A DNA stretch of 5,461 nucleotides from Cytophagaceae bacterium UBA6715 (lineage in GTDB: Bacteria > Bacteroidota > Bacteroidia > Cytophagales > Spirosomataceae), in the NCBI GenBank assembly GCA_002454335.1, contig DKIP01000049.1:18081-23541 (forward strand), written 5' to 3'. How positions within the stretch are numbered: position 1 is the stretch's first letter; every line of letters begins with the position of its first letter. The notes beneath the pieces were generated by a model. That model saw only the letters and a program-made list of their open reading frames with translations, had not been told where the DNA came from and made no database searches. Both the position numbers and the translations under genes were made by a program. Positions 1 to 5,461 of the stretch are shown one piece after another.

Positions 1-1304
1 ATGAACTTCATGACTTGGTTATCCAAGCCGAGGCGTTTCGCTAATTGCAATTCATAGGCCTCCCAATTCGTGATTGGTTTTGTAGCAACACCAGACTCCA
101 TCGCGGCTTTTGCAACGGCCATGGAAACCGTCGTGATGAGACGAGGATCAACCGGTTTTGGAATGATGTAATCAGGACCAAAAGACAGGCTCTTTTCATT
201 GTAGGCCAAATTCACGATATCAGGAACTGGCTTTTTCGCCAAGCAAGCAAGCGCTTTCGCGGCGGCCAATTTCATTTCATCATTTATTTCGGTTGCACGG
301 ACATCGAGCGCCCCGCGAAAAATGAATGGAAAACCTAGGACATTATTCACTTGATTGGGAAAATCCGAACGACCCGTAGCCATGATGAGATCTTCACGAA
401 CGGCTTTTGCTTCCTCATATCCGATTTCCGGAGTTGGGTTCGCCATGGCAAATACAATCGGTTGGGCCGCCATCGTCGCGACCATTTCTGGCTTTAAAAT
501 ATTACCCACCGACAAGCCTAAAAAGACATCCGCGCCTTGCATCGCTTCCGCTAATGTCACCTGTTTACCGGCAGGACCTGCCAACGGAGCGACATAGGGA
601 TTTAAATCGCTACGGTCTTTGGATACTAAACCATCCTTATCAAAAATGTAGAAATTCTCAATTTGGGCACCCAATTTCAAGTAGAGTTTCACACAGGAAA
701 TGGCAGCAGCACCCGCTCCCGAAATTACAAATCGTGCATCTTCGATGTTCTTCCCTACAATCTCCAAAGCATTAATCAAGGCTGCCGAAGAAATAATGGC
801 CGTACCATGCTGATCATCATGCATGATCGGAATCTTGAGGCGCTTCTTTAATTTATCTTCAATCTCAAAGCATTCAGGACTCTTAATGTCTTCTAAATTT
901 ATCCCTCCGAAAGTAGGTTCCAGGTTGACCACTGTCTCCACAAACTGATCGGGATCCGTGCAAGCCAATTCTAAATCAAATACATCAATATCTGAGAATA
1001 CTTTGAAAAGTACCCCCTTCCCTTCCATGACCGGTTTACTGGCTTCGGGACCGATGTTTCCCAAACCGAGTACAGCCGTCCCGTTTGAGATAACACCCAC
1101 CAAATTTCCTTTGGCGGTATAATCGTATACTTTTTCGATGTTGACCGCAATCTCCAAGCAGGGCTCGGCAACTCCGGGGGAATACGCAAGTGACAAATCC
1201 CGTTGGGTTGCCGTAGATTTCGTTGGTTTTACTTCGATTTTCCCCGGTTTCCCACCTGCGTGGTATTCGAGAGCATCTTGTTTTAAAATGGATGAAGTGG
1301 ACAT
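1..1304 (-). CDS. maeB: NADP-dependent malic enzyme, MaeB type (3' part missing at window edge)
   Basis: This enzyme decarboxylates (S)-malate oxidatively to pyruvate and CO2 in the cytoplasm, giving NAD(P)H. The minus-strand frame is open from the ATG at 1304-1302 to the window edge: 434 complete codons and no stop. The malic N-terminal domain shows AYSPGVAEP with the presumed catalytic Tyr41, GLGNIGPEASKPVMEGKG with the likely catalytic Lys96, and the metal-site region HDDQHGT (162-168). The NAD(P)-binding domain follows, with GAGAA (196-200) and AMANPTPE (286-293). Residues 404-434 (SGVATKPITNWEAY onward) resemble the linker that in the roughly 760-residue MaeB enzymes leads into a phosphotransacetylase-like domain. 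I therefore infer that about 320 residues lie outside the window. The start fits the family N-terminus, and no Shine-Dalgarno is seen. The gene lies 13 bp after dctA, probably in one transcript. NADP rather than NAD preference is inferred from family, not read from the sequence. Confidence 0.93.
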   Translation of the reverse strand, partial: MSTSSILKQDALEYHAGGKPGKIEVKPTKSTATQRDLSLAYSPGVAEPCLEIAVNIEKVYDYTAKGNLVGVISNGTAVLGLGNIGPEASKPVMEGKGVLFKVFSDIDVFDLELACTDPDQFVETVVNLEPTFGGINLEDIKSPECFEIEDKLKKRLKIPIMHDDQHGTAIISSAALINALEIVGKNIEDARFVISGAGAAAISCVKLYLKLGAQIENFYIFDKDGLVSKDRSDLNPYVAPLAGPAGKQVTLAEAMQGADVFLGLSVGNILKPEMVATMAAQPIVFAMANPTPEIGYEEAKAVREDLIMATGRSDFPNQVNNVLGFPFIFRGALDVRATEINDEMKLAAAKALACLAKKPVPDIVNLAYNEKSLSFGPDYIIPKPVDPRLITTVSMAVAKAAMESGVATKPITNWEAYELQLAKRLGLDNQVMKF

Positions 1305-1317
1305 AAACGTTTATAAA

Positions 1318-2574
1318 TTAGGCTTCTGGTTGATGAAATTCTCCTTCGTGTTTGGCAAGCCAAATGGTGGCTACCCCATTTCCAATAAAATTGGTAATGG
1401 CACGGGCTTCCGACATAAATCGGTCCACACCGAGTAACAATGCAAGGCCTTCCAAAGGAATGACTTGTAAAGCGCTTAGCGTAGAGGCTAATACGACAAA
1501 ACCACTACCTGTAACCCCGGCAGCGCCTTTGGAAGTAACCATCAATACGCCGATGATGGTTAATAATTGTTCAAAACTTAATTGGATTCCATATACCTGA
1601 GCTAAAAACAAAGTAGCCATGGACAAATAAATACTCGTACCGTCAAGGTTAAACGAGTAACCGGCAGGAACAACAAGGCCCACGACCGATTTGGAACAAC
1701 CCATGCGTTCCAATTTTTTCATCAAGGATGGTAAAGCTGCTTCGGATGATGAGGTTCCCAAAACAATCAATAATTCTTCTTTGATGTAATTCAAAAATGC
1801 GGTGATACGTTCTCCACAACTACGCATGATGACAGCTAATACAACGAAAATAAAGATTCCCATCGTTGCATAAACGGAAACCATGAGTTTGGCAAGTGGT
1901 AATAACGAATGAATCCCAAATTTACCGATCGTATAGGCCATTCCGCCCAATGCCCCCAAAGGAGCTAAATACATCACCTTTTTCAGGCCCCAGAAAACCC
2001 AAAGTTCCGCTTGATGCATGCCGGCAATCATGCGTGCTTTTCCGCGTACGAAATTTAAAAAGGTACCAAAGAACAAGGAGAAACCCAAGACCTGAATGGT
2101 GAAATTCTCTTTCAAAAAAATCATCCAACTGAATGAAGCAGCCTTTTGGGTAAATTTTGAAATATCCCCTCCAGCAATATCCGAGCGAATTACCCCTTCA
2201 CCTGGCGTTAGTAGATGAGATACTCCCAAACCAATAATTAATGCCAAAGTGGTTACGACTTCAAAATATAATAAAGCTTTGCCACCGACACGACCTACCT
2301 TTTTTAAATTCCCCATGTTGACTATCCCTAAACTGATCGTCAAAAAGATGATGGGATGAATGAATAATTTGACTAAACTGATAAAAATACCCGAGAGCAC
2401 CTCGCTCAAGGTCTTACCGATGGAAATTTCAGTACCTAAGAACGTATAACTGACTTTCTCCACTAAGACGGTTTGTAAGGCTATTTCAGGAAAAAAATGA
2501 CCGACTATTACACCAATCAGAATAGATAATAGAACCCAGAATGTTAGATTATGTGTAATATTTTTACGAATCAT
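1318..2574 (-). CDS. dctA: C4-dicarboxylate symporter DctA (DAACS family)
   Basis: This inner-membrane secondary transporter should import succinate, fumarate and malate with cations. The 418 residues are hydrophobic throughout and carry the family core: the HP1 serine-rich loop TSSSEAALP (274-282), FNLDGTS in TM7 (308-314), the HP2 segment SKGAAGVTGSGF (348-359), and DRFMSEARAITN in TM8 (384-395). These stretches are nearly identical to E. coli DctA as I recall it. Aligned to GltPh, the amino-group-binding Asp394 is Ser388 and Thr398 is Ala392, while Arg397 is kept as Arg391. This is the pattern of dicarboxylate rather than glutamate/aspartate carriers. Compared with E. coli DctA there is extra sequence between TM1 and TM2 (about 32-55), a shorter TM3-TM4 region, and only about 11 residues after TM8. 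It is the first gene of the dctA-maeB pair, with a candidate promoter at 2597-2604. The coupling ion cannot be told from sequence. Confidence 0.93.
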   Translation of the reverse strand: MIRKNITHNLTFWVLLSILIGVIVGHFFPEIALQTVLVEKVSYTFLGTEISIGKTLSEVLSGIFISLVKLFIHPIIFLTISLGIVNMGNLKKVGRVGGKALLYFEVVTTLALIIGLGVSHLLTPGEGVIRSDIAGGDISKFTQKAASFSWMIFLKENFTIQVLGFSLFFGTFLNFVRGKARMIAGMHQAELWVFWGLKKVMYLAPLGALGGMAYTIGKFGIHSLLPLAKLMVSVYATMGIFIFVVLAVIMRSCGERITAFLNYIKEELLIVLGTSSSEAALPSLMKKLERMGCSKSVVGLVVPAGYSFNLDGTSIYLSMATLFLAQVYGIQLSFEQLLTIIGVLMVTSKGAAGVTGSGFVVLASTLSALQVIPLEGLALLLGVDRFMSEARAITNFIGNGVATIWLAKHEGEFHQPEA

Positions 2575-2583
2575 ACGTTAAAG

Positions 2584-2631
2584 CGAGGTTATCTAACAAA
2601 TGTAAGGAACAAAAAGGAGAAATTCGAGGTT
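2584..2631 (-). repeat. Pair of AACCTCG direct repeats flanking the dctA -7 box
   Basis: On the minus strand AACCTCG occurs at 2631-2625 and again at 2590-2584. Both are followed by a similar tail (AATT and CTTT), so 9 of 11 bases agree. The copies are 41 bp apart, close to four helical turns, one upstream and one downstream of the candidate dctA -7 box. This is a possible operator layout, but two 7-mers in AT-rich DNA could also be chance. Confidence 0.35.
2597..2604 (-). promoter_or_regulatory. Candidate -7 box of the dctA promoter
   Basis: Read on the minus strand this is TACATTTG, an exact match to the Bacteroidota -7 consensus TAnnTTTG. It lies 22 bp before the dctA ATG, which would give a 5' leader of roughly 15 nt. 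No good -33 TTTG sits at the usual 19-20 bp upstream; TTTC at 2622-2619 is the nearest candidate, and its spacing is too short. The call therefore rests on the -7 box and its position alone. Confidence 0.45.
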
Positions 2632-2689
2632 TGCGATTGTAAGCTTATTTACCGAAATTTACAGACTCATTTTATTCCAATTTTTACCT

Positions 2690-3628
2690 ATGTCGAATTC
2701 CATTAAGTGCCTTATTATCGGGTCGGGTCCAGCGGGTTATACCGCCGCAATTTATGCTTCTCGTGCAGGTTTACAGCCTGTGATGTATCAAGGTAGCCAA
2801 CCAGGAGGCCAATTAACTACAACAACTGAAGTGGATAATTTCCCAGGATACCCGAATGGAATTGACGGTCCCGCGATGATGGTGGATTTAGAAAATCAAG
2901 CCAAACGTTTCGGAACCGATGTGCGTTATGGCATGGCGACCAAGGTAGATTTTACGAGCCAACCGAAGAAAGTGTGGATCGATGATACAACCGAAATCTT
3001 AGCGGATTCTGTGATTATTGCCACAGGAGCATCGGCAAAATGGTTAGGCCTAGAGGGCGAAAAAACATTCAATGGCTTAGGCGTTTCGGCTTGTGCGGTA
3101 TGTGATGGATTCTTCTATCGCAATCAAACGGTTGCGGTTGTAGGCGCAGGTGATACAGCGGCTGAGGAAGCAAGTTATTTAGCGAATTTATGTACGGAAG
3201 TGCATTTAATTGTACGTAGAGATCAAATGCGCGCCTCGTTGATTATGCAAGAGCGTGTGAAAAATAATCCTAAAATTATCATTCACTGGAATTCAGAAAC
3301 GGAAGAGATTTTGGGTGATGCCAATGGCGTAACAGGCATTCGCATTAAAAACAATGTCACACAAGCAACCGAAGAAATTGCCTTGACAGGTTTCTTTGTG
3401 GCGATTGGTCACCAACCGAATACAAGCATTTTCAAAGGCCAATTGGACATGGATGCTCAGGAATACCTAATCACAGAAAAAGGAAGTTCTCGCACGAATA
3501 TTCCAGGCGTTTTTGCTTGTGGTGATGTGCAGGATACGACTTACCGACAAGCCGTTACAGCTGCAGGAAGTGGTTGTATGGCCGCATTGGACGCCGAAAG
3601 ATGGTTGGCGGCCAACAATTTACACTAA
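2690..3628 (+). CDS. trxB: Thioredoxin reductase (NADPH, FAD-dependent)
   Basis: This cytoplasmic flavoenzyme passes electrons from NADPH through FAD and a redox disulfide to thioredoxin. The 312 residues match the usual length of bacterial low-molecular-weight TrxB. The FAD dinucleotide motif GSGPAG is at 11-16 and ATGA at 111-114. The active-site pair is Cys135-Ala-Val-Cys138, followed by DGFFYRN. The NADPH Rossmann motif is GAGDTA (152-157). The VRRDQMRAS segment (175-183) supplies the arginines that in the family read the 2'-phosphate of NADPH. The C-terminal FAD motif is ACGDVQD (276-282), followed by RQAVTAAGSG. The intact CxxC separates it from bacillithiol-disulfide reductases (YpdA/Bdr) and from ferredoxin-NADP reductases of the same fold, which lack it. 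It is the first gene of a three-gene plus-strand cluster, 9 bp before the M23 peptidase gene, and is divergent from dctA. No Shine-Dalgarno is present. Confidence 0.96.
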   Translation: MSNSIKCLIIGSGPAGYTAAIYASRAGLQPVMYQGSQPGGQLTTTTEVDNFPGYPNGIDGPAMMVDLENQAKRFGTDVRYGMATKVDFTSQPKKVWIDDTTEILADSVIIATGASAKWLGLEGEKTFNGLGVSACAVCDGFFYRNQTVAVVGAGDTAAEEASYLANLCTEVHLIVRRDQMRASLIMQERVKNNPKIIIHWNSETEEILGDANGVTGIRIKNNVTQATEEIALTGFFVAIGHQPNTSIFKGQLDMDAQEYLITEKGSSRTNIPGVFACGDVQDTTYRQAVTAAGSGCMAALDAERWLAANNLH

Positions 3629-3637
3629 AATACCTAT

Positions 3638-4750
3638 ATGAATTTTAGCAAAATCATTCTGGGCATGTGCATGGTCTTCGCGACCCTGAGCACGTATGCC
3701 CAAGAAAAAAAGCTTTTCAAGAAAAATACCAAAATCGAATCCAAGCCAAGTTCCTCGCTATACCAGGATAAAGAGGCCAAAAAAGATGATTTGGATGATT
3801 TGCCACCTCTGACCTTTCGTACAGAAAGTGAAAGTACAGCGACGGCCATTCAAGGTTCTGAATTACAAGAGCGAAAATACGAACCCTTGAAAATAATCAA
3901 TCCCAGTATCAGTAATTTCGATACGACATCAATTGACGAAGGGGAAGCTTTGGTGGTGGAAATTGAAGAAGAAAATGCACCCGTTGGATCCGAGGATTTC
4001 GTATCTGTTGCTTCCTATTATTCAATTTGGGACACCAAAAGTATTGACCCTTACGACATCAATGCGAAAGAATTCGATGAGCCCGTGGATTTAGAATTGT
4101 ACAATTTACCCGCGGGTCGTAATTGGGCCCCACCCTTGGCCGTTATTAAGCAAACGAGTCCTTTTGGACCACGCTGGGGGCGATTACATGCAGGTGTCGA
4201 CTTGGATTTAGAGACCGGATATCCGATTTACGCCCCCTTTGACGGCATCGTTCGCGTAGTGAATTATGACGGAGGTGGCTATGGAAAATACATGGTTTTA
4301 CGCCATTATAATGGACTAGAAACATTATTTGGACATATGTCCAAGCAAGGTTTAGAACCTGGGACCTTTGTTAAAGCCGGCGATGAGATTGGCTTAGGTG
4401 GAAATACCGGTCGGAGCACAGGATCCCATCTGCATTTTGAAACACGCTACGAAGGAAATCCTTTCAACCCGAATCAAGTATATAATTTTGGAACGGGTGA
4501 ACCTTTGTCGGACCATTTATTAATCACCGCCCAAACCTTTAACATCCGTGCCCTATCCTTACGTAACGAATACGGCAGTGCAGGTGAGAAAATTCGCAGT
4601 AGACGTAAAGTTTGGACCAAAGTACGTTCAGGAGATTCCTTATATTCCATCGCACAGCGTGCAGGAATATCAGCGAGCAAATTAGCTAAATTAAATGGGT
4701 TGCGTATGACCTCAACCATCCGCGCAGGAAGACGCCTACGTATTCACTAA
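3638..4750 (+). CDS. Secreted M23 metallopeptidase with C-terminal LysM domain
   Basis: This is probably a peptidoglycan endopeptidase acting in the periplasm or envelope. A signal peptide covers residues 1-21, with hydrophobic core IILGMCMVFATL and likely cleavage after STYA. Cys11 is preceded by Met, so there is no lipobox. Residues 22-130 are a low-complexity, mostly charged linker, lysine-rich first and strongly acidic at about 100-120. The M23 domain spans roughly 170-285. Expected zinc ligands are present: His184 and Asp188 (HAGVD) and His266. The catalytic histidines are His233 (FGHM) and His264 (HLHFE). The full set argues for an active enzyme rather than an EnvC/NlpD-type degenerate activator. 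A LysM peptidoglycan-binding domain occupies about 327-370 (VRSGDSLYSIAQ to RAGRRLRIH) and ends the protein. The 4-bp gap to bshB1 and 9-bp gap from trxB suggest co-transcription. The exact bond cleaved is not visible. Confidence 0.9.
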   Translation: MNFSKIILGMCMVFATLSTYAQEKKLFKKNTKIESKPSSSLYQDKEAKKDDLDDLPPLTFRTESESTATAIQGSELQERKYEPLKIINPSISNFDTTSIDEGEALVVEIEEENAPVGSEDFVSVASYYSIWDTKSIDPYDINAKEFDEPVDLELYNLPAGRNWAPPLAVIKQTSPFGPRWGRLHAGVDLDLETGYPIYAPFDGIVRVVNYDGGGYGKYMVLRHYNGLETLFGHMSKQGLEPGTFVKAGDEIGLGGNTGRSTGSHLHFETRYEGNPFNPNQVYNFGTGEPLSDHLLITAQTFNIRALSLRNEYGSAGEKIRSRRKVWTKVRSGDSLYSIAQRAGISASKLAKLNGLRMTSTIRAGRRLRIH

Positions 4751-4754
4751 ACAC

Positions 4755-5441
4755 ATGAAACTAGATATACTTGTATTAGCAGCTCACCCGGATGACGCGG
4801 AATTAGCCGTGGCAGGAACAATTGTATCGGCCATTGCTCAAGGAAAAAAAGTAGGAATTGTGGACTTTACCCGCGGAGAATTAGGCACCCGAGGCACCCC
4901 TGAAATCCGTTTAGCGGAATCAGCAGCTGCGAGCGAAATCTTAGGAATCCATGCACGCGAAAATTTGGAATTAGCAGATGGCTTTTTCCAAAATGACCGC
5001 GAAAGCCAATTGAAACTCATCCAAGCAATCCGAAAATACCAACCAGACATCGTGCTAGCAAACGCATTGGAAGATCGGCATCCCGATCATGGAAAAGGAG
5101 CGCAATTGGCCATTGATGCCTGTTTTTTGAGTGGCTTACGTAAAATCGAAACGGGCTTAGCCCCTTGGAGACCGAAACATGTCTATCATTACATCCAGGA
5201 TCGCTATTTAAAACCCGATTTTGTGGTGGATATTTCAAAGCATTGGGAAACAAAAGAAGCCGCAATCCGTGCATTCAAGAGTCAATTTTACGACCCTAAT
5301 TCTCCCGAACCAGCATCTTATATTTCCAGCCCTGATTTCCTCGCTTTCATCGAAGCCCGAGCCCAAGAAATGGGACATAAGATTGGGGTGAAATATGGGG
5401 AAGGATTTCAGTCGCAGGCGACGATTCAGGTGAAATTGTAA
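4755..5441 (+). CDS. bshB1: Bacillithiol biosynthesis deacetylase BshB1
   Basis: This zinc hydrolase of the PIG-L/LmbE family removes the acetyl group from GlcNAc-malate, the second step of bacillithiol synthesis after BshA and before BshC. The 228 residues are of usual length. AHPDDAE is at 10-16, with zinc ligands His11 and Asp14 and the catalytic base Asp13. HPDH at 109-112 supplies the third ligand His112 and the assisting His109, matching the BcZBP (BC1534) site shifted by one residue. VDFTRGELGTRGTPEIR (36-52) and KSQFYDPNSPEP (175-186) are typical of BshB1 rather than generic LmbE proteins. After AHPDDAEL the sequence is AVAGTI, where the Bacillus proteins I recall have GCGGTI; this lies next to the site, not in it. 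The start 4 bp after the M23 gene gives the standard MKLDIL N-terminus. bshA and bshC are not in the window. Confidence 0.94.
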   Translation: MKLDILVLAAHPDDAELAVAGTIVSAIAQGKKVGIVDFTRGELGTRGTPEIRLAESAAASEILGIHARENLELADGFFQNDRESQLKLIQAIRKYQPDIVLANALEDRHPDHGKGAQLAIDACFLSGLRKIETGLAPWRPKHVYHYIQDRYLKPDFVVDISKHWETKEAAIRAFKSQFYDPNSPEPASYISSPDFLAFIEARAQEMGHKIGVKYGEGFQSQATIQVKL

Positions 5442-5461
5442 GTTAAGAGTTAAGAGTTAAG
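5441..5461. repeat. Perfect AGTTAAG heptamer tandem repeat, three copies, cut by window edge
   Basis: AGTTAAG is repeated exactly three times at 5441-5447, 5448-5454 and 5455-5461. It starts on the last base of the bshB1 stop codon and is still perfect at the window edge, so the array may be longer. Each unit contains the palindrome TTAA. Because 7 is not a multiple of 3, the three units place TAA in all three frames on both strands. The sequence is certain; its role is unknown. Confidence 0.85.

Larger units (their letters stand above)
2575..2689. promoter_or_regulatory. Divergent intergenic region between dctA and trxB
   Basis: These 115 bp separate the divergent dctA and trxB starts and must hold the promoters for both directions, unless transcription enters from elsewhere. 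The dctA side has a good TAnnTTTG box. On the trxB side I find TTTG at 2630-2633 but no convincing TAnnTTTG at the right distance, so no trxB promoter is called. The stretch just before trxB (2645-2689) is AT-rich, and there is no Shine-Dalgarno before either ATG. The region also contains two pairs of short direct repeats, listed separately. Confidence 0.6.

Noticed and set aside
1303..1314. Perfect 12-bp palindrome ATAAACGTTTAT at the dctA-maeB junction
   Set aside because: About one perfect 12-bp palindrome is expected by chance in a window of this size, it has no loop or T-run for a terminator, and it overlaps the maeB start.
45..1437. Several plus-strand open frames (for example 45-338, 355-597, 407-775 and 1138-1437)
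   Set aside because: They lie antisense to the malic enzyme and the end of dctA, have no recognisable motifs and show biased, arginine- or serine-rich compositions typical of shadow frames.
1318..2574. Annotation of the symporter as a glutamate/aspartate carrier (GltP)
   Set aside because: The TM8 and HP1 motifs match DctA closely, and the amino-group-binding Asp is replaced by Ser.
2690..3628. Bacillithiol-disulfide reductase (YpdA/Bdr), tempting because bshB1 is nearby
   Set aside because: The protein keeps the CAVC redox pair and the length and motifs of a true thioredoxin reductase.
3638..3700. Lipoprotein signal peptide with Cys11 in the M23 protein
   Set aside because: The residue before Cys11 is Met, which does not fit a lipobox, and a good signal peptidase I site follows at residue 21.
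4474..5274. Minus-strand open frames at 4474-4719, 4838-5050 and 5017-5274
   Set aside because: They are antisense to the M23 and bshB1 genes, whose plus-strand products carry complete catalytic motifs, and they show no family features.
1..5461. Mobile element, phage defence, CRISPR or RNA gene
   Set aside because: No transposase, integrase, inverted-repeat ends, spaced repeats or tRNA-like folds were seen; nearly all of the window is covered by five housekeeping-type genes.

Overview
The window looks like ordinary chromosomal DNA from a member of the Bacteroidota, perhaps a Cytophagales-type bacterium (the order is a guess). Three things suggest this. None of the five genes has a Shine-Dalgarno sequence before its start. 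One gene has a perfect TAnnTTTG Bacteroidota-type -7 box upstream. The protein types also fit: a bacillithiol deacetylase and a M23 peptidase with a C-terminal LysM. Base composition is moderate, and no tRNA, rRNA, CRISPR array, insertion sequence or prophage gene is visible.

The left half (1-2574) lies on the minus strand. It carries dctA, a proton/sodium-type C4-dicarboxylate symporter, followed after 13 bp by a malic enzyme (maeB-like). The malic enzyme runs off the left edge without a stop, so its C-terminal part, probably a phosphotransacetylase-like domain, is outside the window. Together the pair forms a plausible two-step module: import of malate, fumarate or succinate, then oxidative decarboxylation of malate to pyruvate with formation of NAD(P)H.

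Positions 2575-2689 are a 115-bp divergent intergenic region. It holds a candidate dctA promoter and two short direct repeats.

The right half (2690-5441) lies on the plus strand and holds three tightly packed genes with 9-bp and 4-bp gaps: trxB (thioredoxin reductase), a secreted M23 metallopeptidase with a LysM domain, and bshB1 (bacillithiol biosynthesis deacetylase). The outer two genes both belong to thiol redox chemistry, and the middle one acts on the cell wall. A perfect heptamer tandem repeat begins at the last base of the bshB1 stop codon and reaches the right edge.

I do not see a previously undescribed system here. The points most worth a second look are the unusual indels and short tail of DctA, the repeats around the dctA promoter, the mixed redox/cell-wall operon and the terminal heptamer repeat.
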